Source: Silurus meridionalis (Eukaryota > Chordata > Actinopteri > Siluriformes > Siluridae). From it: a stretch of 64,000 nt of DNA. Below, piece after piece: positions 24,540 to 36,677 of this stretch; within the stretch, counting starts at the first letter, position 1, and the number at the start of each line of letters is the position of its first letter. The DNA lies in contig NC_060885.1 of NCBI RefSeq assembly GCF_014805685.1, positions 22,085,132 to 22,149,131 of the forward strand. Reading direction: 5' to 3'. A model generated the notes under the pieces. That model searched no databases. It was not told the DNA's origin and was given only the letters and a program-made list of their open reading frames with translations. The position numbers and the translations under genes were made by a program.

Positions 24540-24920
24540 GACACAGTTCTGCTTTTATTTCAATTGACTCGAGAGACAGAGAGCAAGCGAGAGAGAGAAA
24601 TGAGTGGCGTCTGTGTTTGAAATAAAGCTGTGGCAGAGGAGCGGAACTCCTCCGAGACCTCAGACATCCACATCCTGCAGTGTTCATTCAGAAGTTTTTC
24701 ATTTCCTCCATTCTGGTTTTGCGAGCTTGGTTTCTGGTGCAGTGTAATTGAGCGCTGCTGCGTGTTCGCTCTTCGTTCATTCATCTCCAGTTTCGGTAAG
24801 TGAGCTGCAGATTTTGTGCTTTACTGTAGCGAGGCGAGGCGAGGCAGGCGTTCGGTGTGATTGAAGCTGAAGCGAAGTTTTATGACGTTGTAACTTTGTT
24901 CAGCGACACGGAGGGAATGA
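24540..24920 (+). promoter_or_regulatory. Second CpG-containing patch with a strong donor (possible alternative first exon)
   Basis: Moderately CpG-rich, non-repetitive sequence. CTCCAGTTTCG|GTAAGTGAG gives a near-perfect splice donor with GT at 24796-24797. A short GAGGCGAGGC repeat follows at about 24831. The pattern suits a short untranslated first exon ending at 24795, but start and strand are unproven. Confidence 0.3.
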
Positions 24921-25599
24921 CTCGGGAGGTGGGTCTTTACTGAATGAACAGCATGTAGGATATTGCAAAAAAAAAAAACATCTTGAGAAATGGACCCTTT
25001 AAAAGTTTTTTTAAAAAGAAGCATAGAACCTGCTTTCTGTATTGGTGTGGTTTGAATAGTGTTGTAATTAGACCACATATTGTACTGAAATAATACAATG
25101 AAACAAGAAATTGAATTCAAATCTGTATTAAAGTAAAAAAAAAAAAAAAAAGGAATGCATGAAAGAAAAGCTGGAATAATTTTATTTTATTTTTTTATAT
25201 ATGGCGTCTTTTATGTTTCATGTCATCAGTGTGTGCGAAATAGTGAAAATATTACTTGCATGTTCTTGCAGCTGCGTTCAATGTTTTGTTTGTTTAGCGT
25301 GTAAAACACATCAGGTTTTTCGCTTGGCCTTAAACTTGGTTGACCACGATGAGTTTTTCATTTCCTTTGTTGATTGTTGGCTGTGTCACCTCAGTGTGTA
25401 GTAGGCTTTTGAAAGTACTATACACCACCAACTCAGCACAAAAGTCCAATTTGATCAATATACTAAATATTTATTTGCTATAAATTCAAAGAAATAATTT
25501 TTTTTGCAATGAATGACAATATACACGATATGAACATATGTTGTAGACAACCCATTCCACATCTAGTCACTGTTTAATATTAAATAACCTTCTAGGAAG
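24921..25599. other. Non-coding stretch
   Basis: AT-rich with poly-A runs at about 24967 and 25136. Nothing recognised. Confidence 0.5.
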
Positions 25600-25945
25600 A
25601 TGTTTCACTTGATTTTGGAGTGTGTTTGTGGAGATTTGTGCTTATTCAGCCATCAAGGTGTCAGGTACTGTTGAAGGTGAGGTGAGGAGGCCTGGGGTGC
25701 AGTCAATATTCCAGTTCATCAGAAAAATGTTCAATAGTGTTGAGGTCTGTAGCAGGCCAAGATCTTCCACTCCAACCCATGCAAAGCAAATCTACACGGA
25801 GCTGGCTTTGTGCACAGGGGCATCGTCATGCTGGAACAGGTTTGTGTTTCCGGGTTTAAGTGAAAGGAAAACCCATCCGAAAGAAATCCTACAGCTGTGT
25901 GCCTCTAACTTTATGGTATCAGTTTGGGTGAAGAACCACATTTGG
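25600..25945 (-). mobile_element. Tc1/mariner-like remnant (family T6), copy 2
   Basis: Plus strand contains GGTGAGGAGGCCTGGGGTGC, GATCTTCCACTCCAACCC and GGGGCATCGTCATGCTGGAA. These are the reverse complement of the family's decayed transposase C-terminal half (on the minus strand, the FQHDDAPVHK region). The terminal inverted repeats are not preserved. Confidence 0.75.
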
Positions 25946-26067
25946 CTTGAAAATCAGGTGTTATATAGTGTACTTGATTTTTTTTTAAACATTTGTATGG
26001 GATAGAACAATACCAGGGGTTTTGTGGTTGCATGTAAAAAAAAAAAAAAGTTTTACCATTAGGAAAG

Positions 26068-26244
26068 CCCTTCACATTTATGGCATTTGGCAGACACCCC
26101 TTTTCAGAGCGACTTACAACTGAGCAGTTGAGGGTTAAGGGCCTTGCTCAAGGGCCCAGCAGTGGCTGCTTGGTGGTGCTTGGATTTGAACTCGTGACCT
26201 TCTGATCAGAAGTCCAATGCCTGAACCATTGCGCTTCCACCTCC
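26068..26244 (-). mobile_element. tRNA-derived SINE, copy 2
   Basis: Best preserved minus-strand copy. The L2-like tail is on the left (ACATTTATGGCATTTGGCAG), the body is AAGGGCCTTGCTCAAGGGCC, and the tRNA-like head is on the right (box B complement GGATTTGAACTCGTGACCTT, then CAATGCCTGAACCATTG). Confidence 0.85.
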
Positions 26245-26376
26245 AGTTATATTTATTATTAAGTTCTTATAGCTGGTCAGTTAAATTAAACGGTTCAGTC
26301 TAAGCCTTTATATGCTCTGATAAAAATCTGAAATGTTTTTGTAGAAATGTAAGTAATTAGGTATACTATTTTAGTA

Positions 26377-27641
26377 CAGTGGAACCCGGTTATGTCGATG
26401 TCCTAGGGGGTCACCAAAAAGCGTCGAGGTAACCGATGATCGAGATAAACGAAAACAAAATGGCGGCAGTATATTAACGTGCTTGAAATTTCATGTACAT
26501 GATGTGCGTTAATAAATGAGAATGTGCATGCACGTGTTTTTGAAGGGGTTTTTACACAACAGCGTTGCTGCGATTTGTTTGATGAAGGCATGCTAAAAAA
26601 ATGTACATACGTTTGTTAACAACAAAAGGCATAAGTGCACCTACTAACAGCAGAGATTTACCAGTATACAATACAAACCACCGTCCATTCTCCATACAAA
26701 CCTTTATTATATTCTCCAACATTATAAACACACAGATCGCTCAAAAAAAACAAACAGCGGCTGCACAGTGCCGTCTCACATTTAGTCCACATGTGGAAAA
26801 AAAAGAAAAATAAACAGTAACTAAGTTTCTGAAAACTTATGACCATCAGGCTGAAGTAATCCGCACAAACACACAAAGCAAAGTGTCCGAAAAAACTTAC
26901 GTCCGCGATGCCGAGGGGGAGATAAGCCGAGCGAGAGAGAGAGAGAGAGTTTGTGAATGGAAAAATAGGGAAATTAAAAAATACCGCGACCGGCGGCACG
27001 GCGCGAAGCCGGAAAAAAAACCCGGAAGATCCAAAACCAAACCCGAAACCAAAACGAGGGACAGAAAAGTCTCAAGCGTGAGCGGCCGAAGGGGCGTGGC
27101 AGGTGCTTTCTCGGCCGCTTTCTCTGAAGCGCCCGGCTTCAACTCCTTACCGAGAGCCGTGCTCCTTACCGAGAGAGCCGTGCTCCTTACCGAGCGAGCC
27201 GTGCTCCTTACCCTGCTTGCTCGCGCGCGGTAAGGAGCACGGCTCTCGGTAAGGAGCGACGCGCTGATAAGGAGTTGAAGCCGAGCGCCGCGCTCCGTTC
27301 ATCGCATAACATTTAACAAAAAAAATGCATATGTGCACTTACTAACAGCAGAGATTCACCAGTATACAATACAAACACCTGTAGTAGCTGTAAGGTTTGA
27401 TTTTTCCGCCACTTTCGCGAGTTCTTCTGCGGCTGCACAGTGCCGATCGACATAACTGACGTTAAAATTTCTAATTTTTCCCCCCTTGTGCTCAAGATAT
27501 TAGGGTTCGGCGACATAAAAAAAGTCGACATAACCGATAAAAAATGCTTAGAAAAAGCGAGAATTTGGCGGTTTCACTTCAAAAACGTCGACTTAATAGG
27601 GTTGTCGAGATAACCGAGGGCGAGATAACCGGGTTCCACTG
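26377..27641. mobile_element. pogo/Tigger-like DNA transposon, non-autonomous, 1265 bp
   Basis: Ends are inverted repeats CAGTGGAACCCGGTTAT and its complement, flanked by TA (26375-26376 and 27642-27643), the Tc1/mariner-type target site. Subterminal GTCGAGGTAACCG/CGAGATAACCG motifs repeat at both ends. There is no transposase frame. The interior is unusual: segments at 26624-26682 and 27315-27376 are direct duplicates, as are about 26753-26780 and 27426-27451, and a GC-rich hairpin lies between them. Confidence 0.82.
27135..27282. repeat. GC-rich stem-loop with 18-20 bp tandem units
   Basis: GCCGTGCTCCTTACCGAG-type units occur three times (27152-27210) and then in inverted form (GGTAAGGAGCACGGCTCTCG at about 27229). 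All this is inside an outer stem formed by 27135-27149 and 27268-27282. CpG-rich, inside the pogo-like element. Confidence 0.9.
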
Positions 27642-27643
27642 TA

Positions 27644-29192
27644 TATTCATCAAATAATAAGTAATGTAGTAATAGTTATGTTCTGTAGAATCTGTACCAT
27701 CTCACAATATTGCTAATATATAGTGTATAAGATTTACTATACAGGGAAAGCCTACAGCTGTCTCGGCATTCAGCAGCAGATTCGTTAGTACCAGTACTGA
27801 CTAGTTTTGAATGCTCTTCCTTCATTTGGTGTTTTGATATTGTGCAATCCAATGCAATATAGAGGAACCTGGTGACAAAAAAATAATCATTTTGATTTAA
27901 ACACTTTTTGCAGTCAAAACAAAAAACTAGATAGATAAATAAACAAACCATCAAATTAATAAATAAAAAGCTGGGCAATTTAATAAATTATGTACTTGAT
28001 GTCTGAGATATCATGGACATTATTATTATTATTTCACAATTTTATACATAGAAAGTTGATACTTTTATTAAAAAAAAAGTTTTTCATTTCTCTTCAGTTT
28101 CATATATTTTGGGTAAAAAAAAATGCAATTATTTGGCTAATCAAGGATAATCAAACATTTGATGTAAAGGTTCATAAAATGTATAAAATTATGGGACAAA
28201 CTCAAACTATTACATTTATTCATGATGTACTATTAGATTTAAATCAACTGTAAAGCTTAAAACCTAAATCTCAGTTTTAACTGTTTAAATATCAGTGAAA
28301 AATGTGCACACGAGTGTGTTTTTTCCCCCCGTTTTCTATTTACAGAACACGTTTTATTAAAATACCGTTCATTGTAATTTGACAATTAATACGCTTTTTT
28401 TTTTCTTTATCTTCTTTATGGGTTTGGATTAAACCCATTTACTTAAAGCAACCAGTAAATTATAGAAACTCTGTTACACAATAGCTTTGAAAACTTTGAC
28501 AATAGTGGATTGCGATTTCCATCTCTGTAACAAAACAAATCTATCACAGACCCTTAGGCTACATTTTGCCGTTGCCACTTTGAGAACTCTGCCTTAGATA
28601 GGTTCTGCTTTTCATCGCTACCTGATTCATGATGGAAATAAACAGATCTGGTTAGACGTGCTAATTTGCTGTTCCGATGCTTGCCGGACATGTGGGTAAA
28701 ATCCGATTTGAAAGCAGTCTCTTATTACCCAGATGGATGCGATAAAAAAAACATGATAAGACAGCAGTTATAAGAGCACCATGTTGTTTTTTTTGTTTAG
28801 TTTTTTTGCCTTGTGAAGTAATTCGATGCTGGTTTGATGCGAGAAGAGAAATGAAAACCTCAGAGTATCCACCCAGCTCAGTTAGAGGACAAATAAATAA
28901 GTAAGCCATCATTGGTGCCATGACTTTCTAAAGGTTACAGACAGTCACATGTTTGGTAGAAACCGTTCTTTTTAGTGTGATGTAACTTTGCCTTCAAAGC
29001 GCGGCACCATGACTCACGTTTCGCATAACTTGTGCAACCGAGGCAGCGGAGTCGGCAGGGTTACTGTGAAGATGTTGCTGAGGGGTTAGGATATTCGGAG
29101 CTTCTTATAGGCTTCTAAGTGTAGCTTTCTTAATGTTTTTTTGCGCCTAAAAAAGTTTAAACTCAGTGTATTTTAAAACTGTTAAGTAGACT
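27644..29192. other. Non-coding stretch
   Basis: AT-rich DNA with A- and T-runs. I see no gene, transposon end or conserved-looking block. Confidence 0.5.
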
Positions 29193-29790
29193 ACATGGAT
29201 ATAAGTTTGTGGACACCTGGTTTTTAAAGATTGTATTCCACATTTAGCCCCATTCGCTGTTGTAATAAACTCCACTTTCCCGGGAAGATTCCCGTTCCAT
29301 AAGATTTTGTGGAGATTTGAGCTTATTCAGCTACAAGGGTGTTAGTAAAGTCACTTATAGAATAGAATAGCCATAATTTCTCACATATACATTACAGCAC
29401 AGTGAATTTTGTTCTTCCAATATCCCAGCTTGCTTATAAGCTACCACTCCCCTGTTACTGATTATTGATAGTTACTCATGTTGGTGAGGTGAGTAGGCCT
29501 GGGGTGCAGTCAGCGTTCACAAACAGCCTAAAGGTGTTTAATAGGGTCGAGGGTCAGAGCTCTAGAGCAGATCTTTCACTCAAAAGCATGTAAAGCACAT
29601 CTTCATGGAGCTCTCTTTGTACACAGGGGCATCTCCATGCTGAAACAGGTTTGGCTCTTCTAGTTTGAGTGAAGTGAAAATGTAATGCTACCACATCCTA
29701 AGGCATCCTATACAACTGTGTGGCTTCAACTGTGTGGTAACAACAGTTGGTAACACATATCCCTGGTCAGGTCAGGTGTCCATTAGGTGT
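29193..29790 (-). mobile_element. Tc1/mariner-like remnant (family T6), copy 3, with internal insertion
   Basis: Begins with the family terminus TATAAGTTTGTGGACACCTG. It continues through CATTCGCTGTTGTAATAA and GGAGATTTGAGCTTATTCAG, then from 29485 through GGTGAGTAGGCCTGGGGTGC and CACAGGGGCATCTCCATGCT. Between about 29348 and 29485 an unrelated segment interrupts it, containing CACATATACATTACAGCACA, which resembles a common fish non-LTR 3' end. Confidence 0.75.
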
Positions 29791-30369
29791 CCAGTGCAAT
29801 AGAATAGAACATCAAGTTTTCTGCCACAAAAGTGACTCTGAATAAGATTTAACAGAGAAATAGTTATACCTGTAGGTCATATATTACTGGATAAAACATT
29901 GTCACATGGTTACTTAAAGCATAAGCAGTTTCCTCATACAATAAAAACCTCTCTGGAAAAAAACCCAACAAAAAAAACATTTTTATGCAGTTTTTTGCCT
30001 ATGCTTTTTTTTTTTAATTGAGTGGCTCAAAGTCACAATCCCTGAATATACACTATGTTTAATCCATTACTTGAATCCTACCTGCTTTAAGAGGCTTGTT
30101 TGGTGTTTTTTTTTTCCCCTCAGGTTTCTTTTTCTAAATCGGTTTGTGTTTCCTATGCTGGTCTCTTACTTCTGGATGCATTATTATTTTTTTATTACAC
30201 CATTGATTTATCACATTATTGGCATGACTTCGATTTCTTCGGTTGTATCGTCCTTTGTGTTTACACGTGTGGTTGTTTGCATAAAAACAAAAACCACCAG
30301 GATTTTTGCCATTCACATAGTGTCTGCTTTAGGGCTATAAAAAATAAAAAGTACTTAAGACGTGTAGCT

Positions 30370-30445
30370 AGCATTTCCATGTTTGCATTCAAGGCAATGG
30401 ATAGACACCTTTACTCAGAGTGACTTACAAAAGTGCTTTGAAGTC
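30370..30445 (-). mobile_element. SINE/L2-type tail fragment
   Basis: AAGGCAATGGATAGACACCT followed by TTACTCAGAGTGACTTACAA corresponds to the tail part of the SINE copy at 26070-26120. The tRNA-like head is absent. Confidence 0.55.
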
Positions 30446-30499
30446 TCAGTTAGTAAGTACATTTTATTGCTGATTTATTAGGATGCAGACTAATGCCTT

Positions 30500-31118
30500 A
30501 AGACTTAATAGTCCTTTGAGATCGTTAGTTGTCAGACTGTGCAAACGTGATCCTCCATGTCGCATTGTCTCAGTTGTCATAACGTCAGACTGCAAAAAAC
30601 TGACGCACGCAAGAAAATATTTTTAGGTCATCAATCCGTGACGCGTTCAGACCATACGCTCTCTTGCTAATGATAACTAACAGCAAACGAAAACAATCAA
30701 TAGCGCTAATTTTTTTCCCGACATGCCTCGATTATAAAAATGTCATACAAACACCCCTTTTCCCTCCATAACTTAATAAGTTTCTCTTCTCGCTGTAATG
30801 TCCACCTGACACGTTCCGTCATTTTCCCCGAGTCGGTTTGAGGTTATCGTGCTAATTGTGTGATCGGGTTCAGCACTCTTATTGGTTCTTGGTTTGGCGG
30901 CCGTCGCACTGCGGTAAAGAGTCTGAAATCTGTTGACGCTGCCAGAATTTCACCGGACTAAAAAATTAACGCCATCAAATTGGCTGTCGGTGAACATGTC
31001 AAACCAGCGATCAAAGAATACAGATTTTAGCCTCCGGTTATAGGAATCTTTTAGGATTTCCAAAATTTGTTACAGACGAACAAATCGTGGGCAAAATCCC
31101 ACAGTGAGCACCGGGCTT
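30500..31118. mobile_element. Unidentified dispersed repeat R1, copy 1
   Basis: About 600 bases align by eye with 52615-53290 in the same orientation. Shared landmarks: GTTGTCAGACTGT, CAGTTGTCATAA, AAAACTGACGCAC, CATACAAACACCCCTTTTCC, CTGTAATGTCCACCTGAC, TATTGGTTCTTGGTTTG. The right end reads CACAGTGAGCACCGGGCTT. Its complement resembles the start of copy 2 (CCAGGCACACACCGCGATTT), suggesting terminal inverted repeats. No open frame of size; probably a non-autonomous DNA transposon of a family I cannot name. Confidence 0.7.
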
Positions 31119-33869
31119 AAGAATACAATCTATCTGTCAATCTAAAAATCAAGTCTAAAACTCTGTTGGGAGAGAATATAGTTAGAACCAATTTTTTTTT
31201 AATAAGGCGTTGATCTTTAGATGTTGTTTGAAGACTGCTAGTTACTCGGCTGCCGAGCAGTAGCAGTGGTTGAGGATCGGAGGGAGTATGGTGCAGTGCA
31301 GTGTGAGATCTTCACTGTGAGGATGGGGTTTTGGGAGGGGGGTCCAGATTGAAGGTCCAGATTGAATGAAAAGTGTTTTGGGGAGAAGAAAAAGCCGAAA
31401 AGTACAGTTCTAGTTTTTCAAATAATCCAGTCGGGGTCAGATCAACATGAATGAATGAGCATCTACGGAACGTCTCTCTATACTCCTGAGCCAAATGTTT
31501 AATATAAAGTTAAAATTTTGTTCAGAGAGCTTAGAGTTCAGTTTATTTATTGTTTCAGTAATGTTGTTTTGTTTGACATGCTTTTTAGTTTTTTTTAGTT
31601 TTAGAATAATTGCCGATGGTTTTTTCCCCCAATTTTGAAAGGGTGTACTTGCATTATTATGCCATTATAATATATTATGATTATTGTAGTGGCATAACAT
31701 AATAGCAAATAAGGGACAATATGGTTTATCGCAAATATTACTGGGACAGTATATTGTCTGAACAACACAGATGATGTATGCAGAATAGTTTTGATAAAAG
31801 GTTGGTTAAATGTTGGTCGCATCGTCGCACAATTATCATATTTGTATTACAAATATATATTAGTGAAGAACTGATGATGTGTGTAGTTACAGCATGTTGT
31901 CATTTTGTCACTGAGCTACTAATAAAAGGGTATAGTTTCTATATATTTTTTTGTTGATAAAGGAAGTTATACATTTTATACTTATTTTTTAAATTTTTTT
32001 CAAGCTTCCTGGTTCAAATAAATTTGTCTCAAGGCAGATATCAGTTTAAAATAAATAAATGTAACTCTGTAAACTCCCTGAGGTACATTAAGCGACTCAA
32101 GCGTACACATTTTTAGGATAAATGTATTAAATTAAGCTGTTTCATGACAATGGAGTGCTGATTGTTAAAAGCACAAGACAATTTGAATTAAATTCAAAGG
32201 TTTTTGAAGTCAAAAACTGTAAAACTATACTAGCTTTGTCTTCATAAGTATATGAAGTACCAGCTGGCTTATCTTTTCTCTTAGATTCAAAGTTAACGGA
32301 TTCCTTTGGCATAATTATTTTTCATGCATAAAGAAATATCTCTCCTCCGTGCCTACAAGCACTAAATTGATGACCCCGGTGTTAGCAGTTTCATTATTCG
32401 TATTATTGAGTTATGCTTGAGAAAACTGAAGGGTTTCGCTGGTGCTGCTATATTTTTCGTTTAGGTTCAGCGTTTGTGGATTTAAGCTCCTCCCACTCGA
32501 GATCAGGAATTCCTGATGTGTTGCTGTTTAGCCTTCCTTAGCCATTTAATATTGAATATAGTACATTTTAAACATTCACAATGATGACACAGCGATTTTA
32601 AACAATACAATGCACATATTTTGTATCAGCAATGTATATTAGCATGCACCGAGGCCACTTTCATAGGAAGTGAAACCGGACAGATCGGAAACAAAACCAG
32701 GTGATGTTTTTTTTTCCTGATCTTTAGCAGCCTCCAGGTTTCAGTAAGCTTTATCAATGTGCAGCTTGTTTACTGCTTTCACAGACAAGCAGGCTATACT
32801 TTTCTGCTCAGCACGGTTGTAAAGAGTGGTTATTTGAGTTTATGCTGTGCAGTTCCAGCGTTTTTCTTCACGATTACTGTATTACTCGTTAATTCTGTAA
32901 TAGACAACTTGAAAATGTTCTTTTAAGGCAGATTTTTTAAATGAACAATCCTTTACTCTTATTATTAAATGTGATAAGATTCTGTTTTACTTGGTGAATA
33001 GCGTTGGAGCGCAGCTTTATAGTATAAAATAGTAAATAAATTTGATAGTCACAGTGTTAAATTCATTATCAGCTAGTAAAAAACCTCAACACCGAGACAT
33101 TTTCTCTGCCAAATTCATCTATAGGTGAATTGAATCAAATTTTTTTAGACACTGCCACAACTTTTGTCTTTGTAATGGCACTAAATCAGCTACCGGGAAG
33201 CACATCACATAACCAAATATAGTCTTCCATAACCAAAGACCGTCTCAACTCCTAACCAAATATTTTCCTTAACGACGTATAATGTTGCCTAAGGCAGCAT
33301 AATTGGTTTGAAATATTATCCATTCTCATTTTTGCGCCATTCTGCATTATAGCTTAACTAGCTTTAAAAGATCTAGCAAGATAAAATGGAATTCAACGTT
33401 GGCTTCTCACTCATCCCTGTCTTCAGCTAACTCCTGAGCAAAAAGCAGCGGTTTCATCGAAGATCAGCACATAGCCTACGCTAACTTCTATAGATGGTTA
33501 GATTAGGATACCACTAGAAGTGTTCATGAAGACAGCTGACTACTAAAAATGGCTTAAGGTTTATTCGTTAGGTAAGAACACCGGCAAGTTCACCTTATCC
33601 ATAATTTATGGCTTGTGCAGTGCGTATTTTGCATTCGTAGGTGGCTGATGCTGTGTCGTTGATCTCTTAAGCACCACAGTAAAGCATAGTTACGTATTCT
33701 ATCAAACGGGAGTATTCAAGCACAAACCTTTGTAAAAGCAAAACAAGGAAGGAGGGGGAAAGCTGCAGGATTCAGCTTTACATCAGCATGCCTGTGGCAG
33801 TAGACGTGAGCTTGCTGGCAATCAGAGGGCGCAGGAGAAATGGCAAGATGCTCTGAGTTACTGCCATAA

Positions 33870-33871
<2 letters not shown>
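31119..33871. other. Non-coding stretch
   Basis: Single-copy-looking AT-rich sequence with moderate-complexity pieces, for example 32340-32520. No exon, RNA gene or transposon end recognised. A CTCF-like core (CAGAGGGCGCAGGAG) occurs at about 33823. Confidence 0.45.

Positions 33872-33906
<35 letters not shown>
33872..33906. repeat. (GA)n microsatellite
   Basis: GA run of about 17 units. Confidence 0.96.
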
Positions 33907-33912
<6 letters not shown>

Positions 33913-34134
33913 CATGCGTGTTGAAGTGGAGGAGGAGAAGGAAAAATGGAATAGCACAATATATTTCTTTCACCACTTTGCCATACAGACGAGGGTAATG
34001 CATCAGGGTGAGTCACAGCTGTCTCCCACTCTAAAAGGGCACTCGGTACGACGACTCTACATACGTTCTGCTTGCACAGCTCGAGCTAATTTTAGACATT
34101 AGAATGATAAATATATATAGGGTTGATATCCGTG

Positions 34135-34435
34135 ATCATGAATGGGCTTTCTGGGAACGTAGAGGTTCTTAAAGTTGAGGTTCAATAGGGTTCTGGGCTC
34201 TGTGTAGATCACCAAAGTTCTCCCATTCTAAGTCTGGCAGGAAGCATGAAGGTTCATGGAGCTTGCTTTGTGGAAAAGGACATCGTCATGCTGGAACAAG
34301 TTTGGGTATCAGTTCCAGTGAAAGAAAATTTTTATTCTATGGCATACACAAACAACTGTTTTTTAGTTTGTGGCAACAGTCTGGCGACGAACCACATATA
34401 AGTGTCAACATATATTTGGTCCACATTAGTGTATG
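34135..34435 (-). mobile_element. Tc1/mariner-like remnant (family T6), copy 4
   Basis: CATGGAGCTTGCTTTGTGGA, GGACATCGTCATGCTGGAAC and AACCACATATAAGTGTCAAC match the corresponding part of copies 2 and 3. The ends are eroded. Confidence 0.7.
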
Positions 34436-36591
34436 TTGAAACACAACTCGGTCCCACCAATTAGAGTTCAGAAAATGCCAGATCCGACGGATCAGAGAGG
34501 TTTAAGACCCAGAAGTGACATCTTGGTAATTCTATGGCTTGAACTCGAGACTCAAGAATCAGTAAAACGAGTCGTAAGAGCTTTACAAGTACATGTTTAT
34601 CCCAAAAGTTGCTTGTTGGCAGCCCCAACCACTGCACATAGCTATCCATTATAAGTAACTGGGGAAAGTCTGAGGTAATTGCCCACGTGTTAGAGATGCG
34701 TTAAAGCCTGGAGTGTCTCTTTAATATGGTATCAATTGTGAGGTCATCATTTTTGGATTACAGCCACAAAGGGTTGGGAAAAAATGAAAAGAAAAACCTG
34801 CCTTTTTTTCAAAGCAACTAAAGGCTTTTTTGATGGTATGCGACCGGACCTAATACAGTTTTACCTCAGCATTTCGTTTTTGTCTGCTTTAGAAATTGAC
34901 AGTTGTTGATCGCATCATTTACATTCCAGTCAGCTCTTGCCAGAAGCCCCGAGGCTTCACAGAGTTTAAACTGACCTCATACATGCTTCCTGCTACAAAT
35001 CAAAGAACATTAACACTGATTTTGTCCTCATGCAGAGTCCATATCGCATTACTAGGAGATTAAAGTTATAGCTATATGCAGCTCAAACCGCTCTGACCGC
35101 GTTCGAGAAGCTTTTCACTGAGCTTTTTTTTTTTTTTTACCACATTTAGAGTTCTCCAGATGGTGTCCTTGCTTGGGTTTAGCTTGCAGCACTGCAGCCG
35201 AATCCAGAATGGCTGCTTTTTTACATTCACCTTAGTAACAAGTCCTTTAAAGTGCAGAGCAAATATAATTAAAAGTCTATCTATAATGAGTCATAAGATT
35301 GTGTACATATTGCCATTGTTGAATGTTTTATTTGGAGTCTAGAAAAAAAAAGGATCTGCCTTTTACCCTCAGCAACAGATGCTCACGAAATGAAGGTGCT
35401 TTATTGTTTAACTGTTTAACTTAGCACGTTCTGTTTCCTTGTCTTTTTTTTATGTCATAGTTTACTGGTTCACAGTGTTCTTAAGCTGTGCTCGGTCACC
35501 AACTGGAACTTCTTAAACACAAAAAAACACATGTACGACCTTGAGTTTGAAAATAAAATAAATGCAGTTAAGATGCATTAGAAATGGCAGGAATATATGA
35601 AAAACATTAACACATTACAATTATTATTATTATTATTTTTTACTTCTAGCTATAATGGCACAGTGTAAACGTTTCTATTTTATCATGTGTGTTTTAAACA
35701 TTAAAGATTTCTAGACTTAGAGCTTATTCAGTGGATGCCATAGTTATTTATTCTTTTAAATTTTTCTGCTTTGCTTGTCTATTAAATGATGCTATATGCA
35801 TGACTGGAGAGAAGCATGAGGTCACTGCAAAACCTGTAACATACAGTCATAGAGGCTACACTGTAAAATGATCTCGTGTTGTATTATATGCTACTGTATT
35901 ATATTTACATTACCGTAAAGTAATTCAAAAAATATAGATTAAATTTTTTTTTTACATAAATTCATATTGGTATCTATAGACCCCACTGCTACAATTGTAT
36001 AGTAATGTTGTGTTTAAAATACTGTTGTTTTACTGTTTATTATTTTCGTTTATTTTTCGTTCGCTTTAGAACAAGCAAAAGGTGTTAGTTTACTCAAAAC
36101 TTAAAAATATGAAAAGTTTTGGCTACCTGTTTCAAACAGGCTATCATTATGCTAGCATTACGTAGTATACGTTTGAACCTTTTTTTTTTTCCAGTAATTT
36201 TTCCAGATGATAAATTACCCACACGAATTTCTTTTGCTGCTTCAAGTACACCTTTTTGTCACTTATTCTGACTGTGTTGTCCTTTGATGCAGCACTGTAT
36301 ATGTTTTCCGGCATATCTACCATATCATGTTGTTAGATAGTTTTAAAGCATCATATTGGATTGAGCACAGTGTATGTTCAGACACCGACAGCTCGTATCT
36401 CATACAGCTCGTGTTTCTGTCATATCTGATTCGGGTGGTAAAGTTTGAATCAGATAAAGCGAGATTTGTATGCGATGTCAAATTAGTTTGGAGTTGGGTT
36501 TGTGGACACGCTTCTATATTTGTGACAACACAACCAGCTTGAAGCAAAGGTCATGGGAGGATATGTGTGTATACATTTTATACTATACATG
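34436..36591. other. Non-coding stretch
   Basis: AT-rich, with T-runs at about 35127 and 35942 and a (TTA)n run at about 35622. No recognisable gene or element. Confidence 0.5.
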
Positions 36592-36639
36592 TATATGATA
36601 TATGATATGATAAACATTAACTTTAAATAGCAGCGACTG

Positions 36640-36677
<38 letters not shown>

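Noticed and set aside
26883..27233. 116-codon frame in the pogo-like element
   Set aside because: Arg/Lys-rich translation of GA repeats and of the tandem hairpin units, with no transposase or DNA-binding motif.
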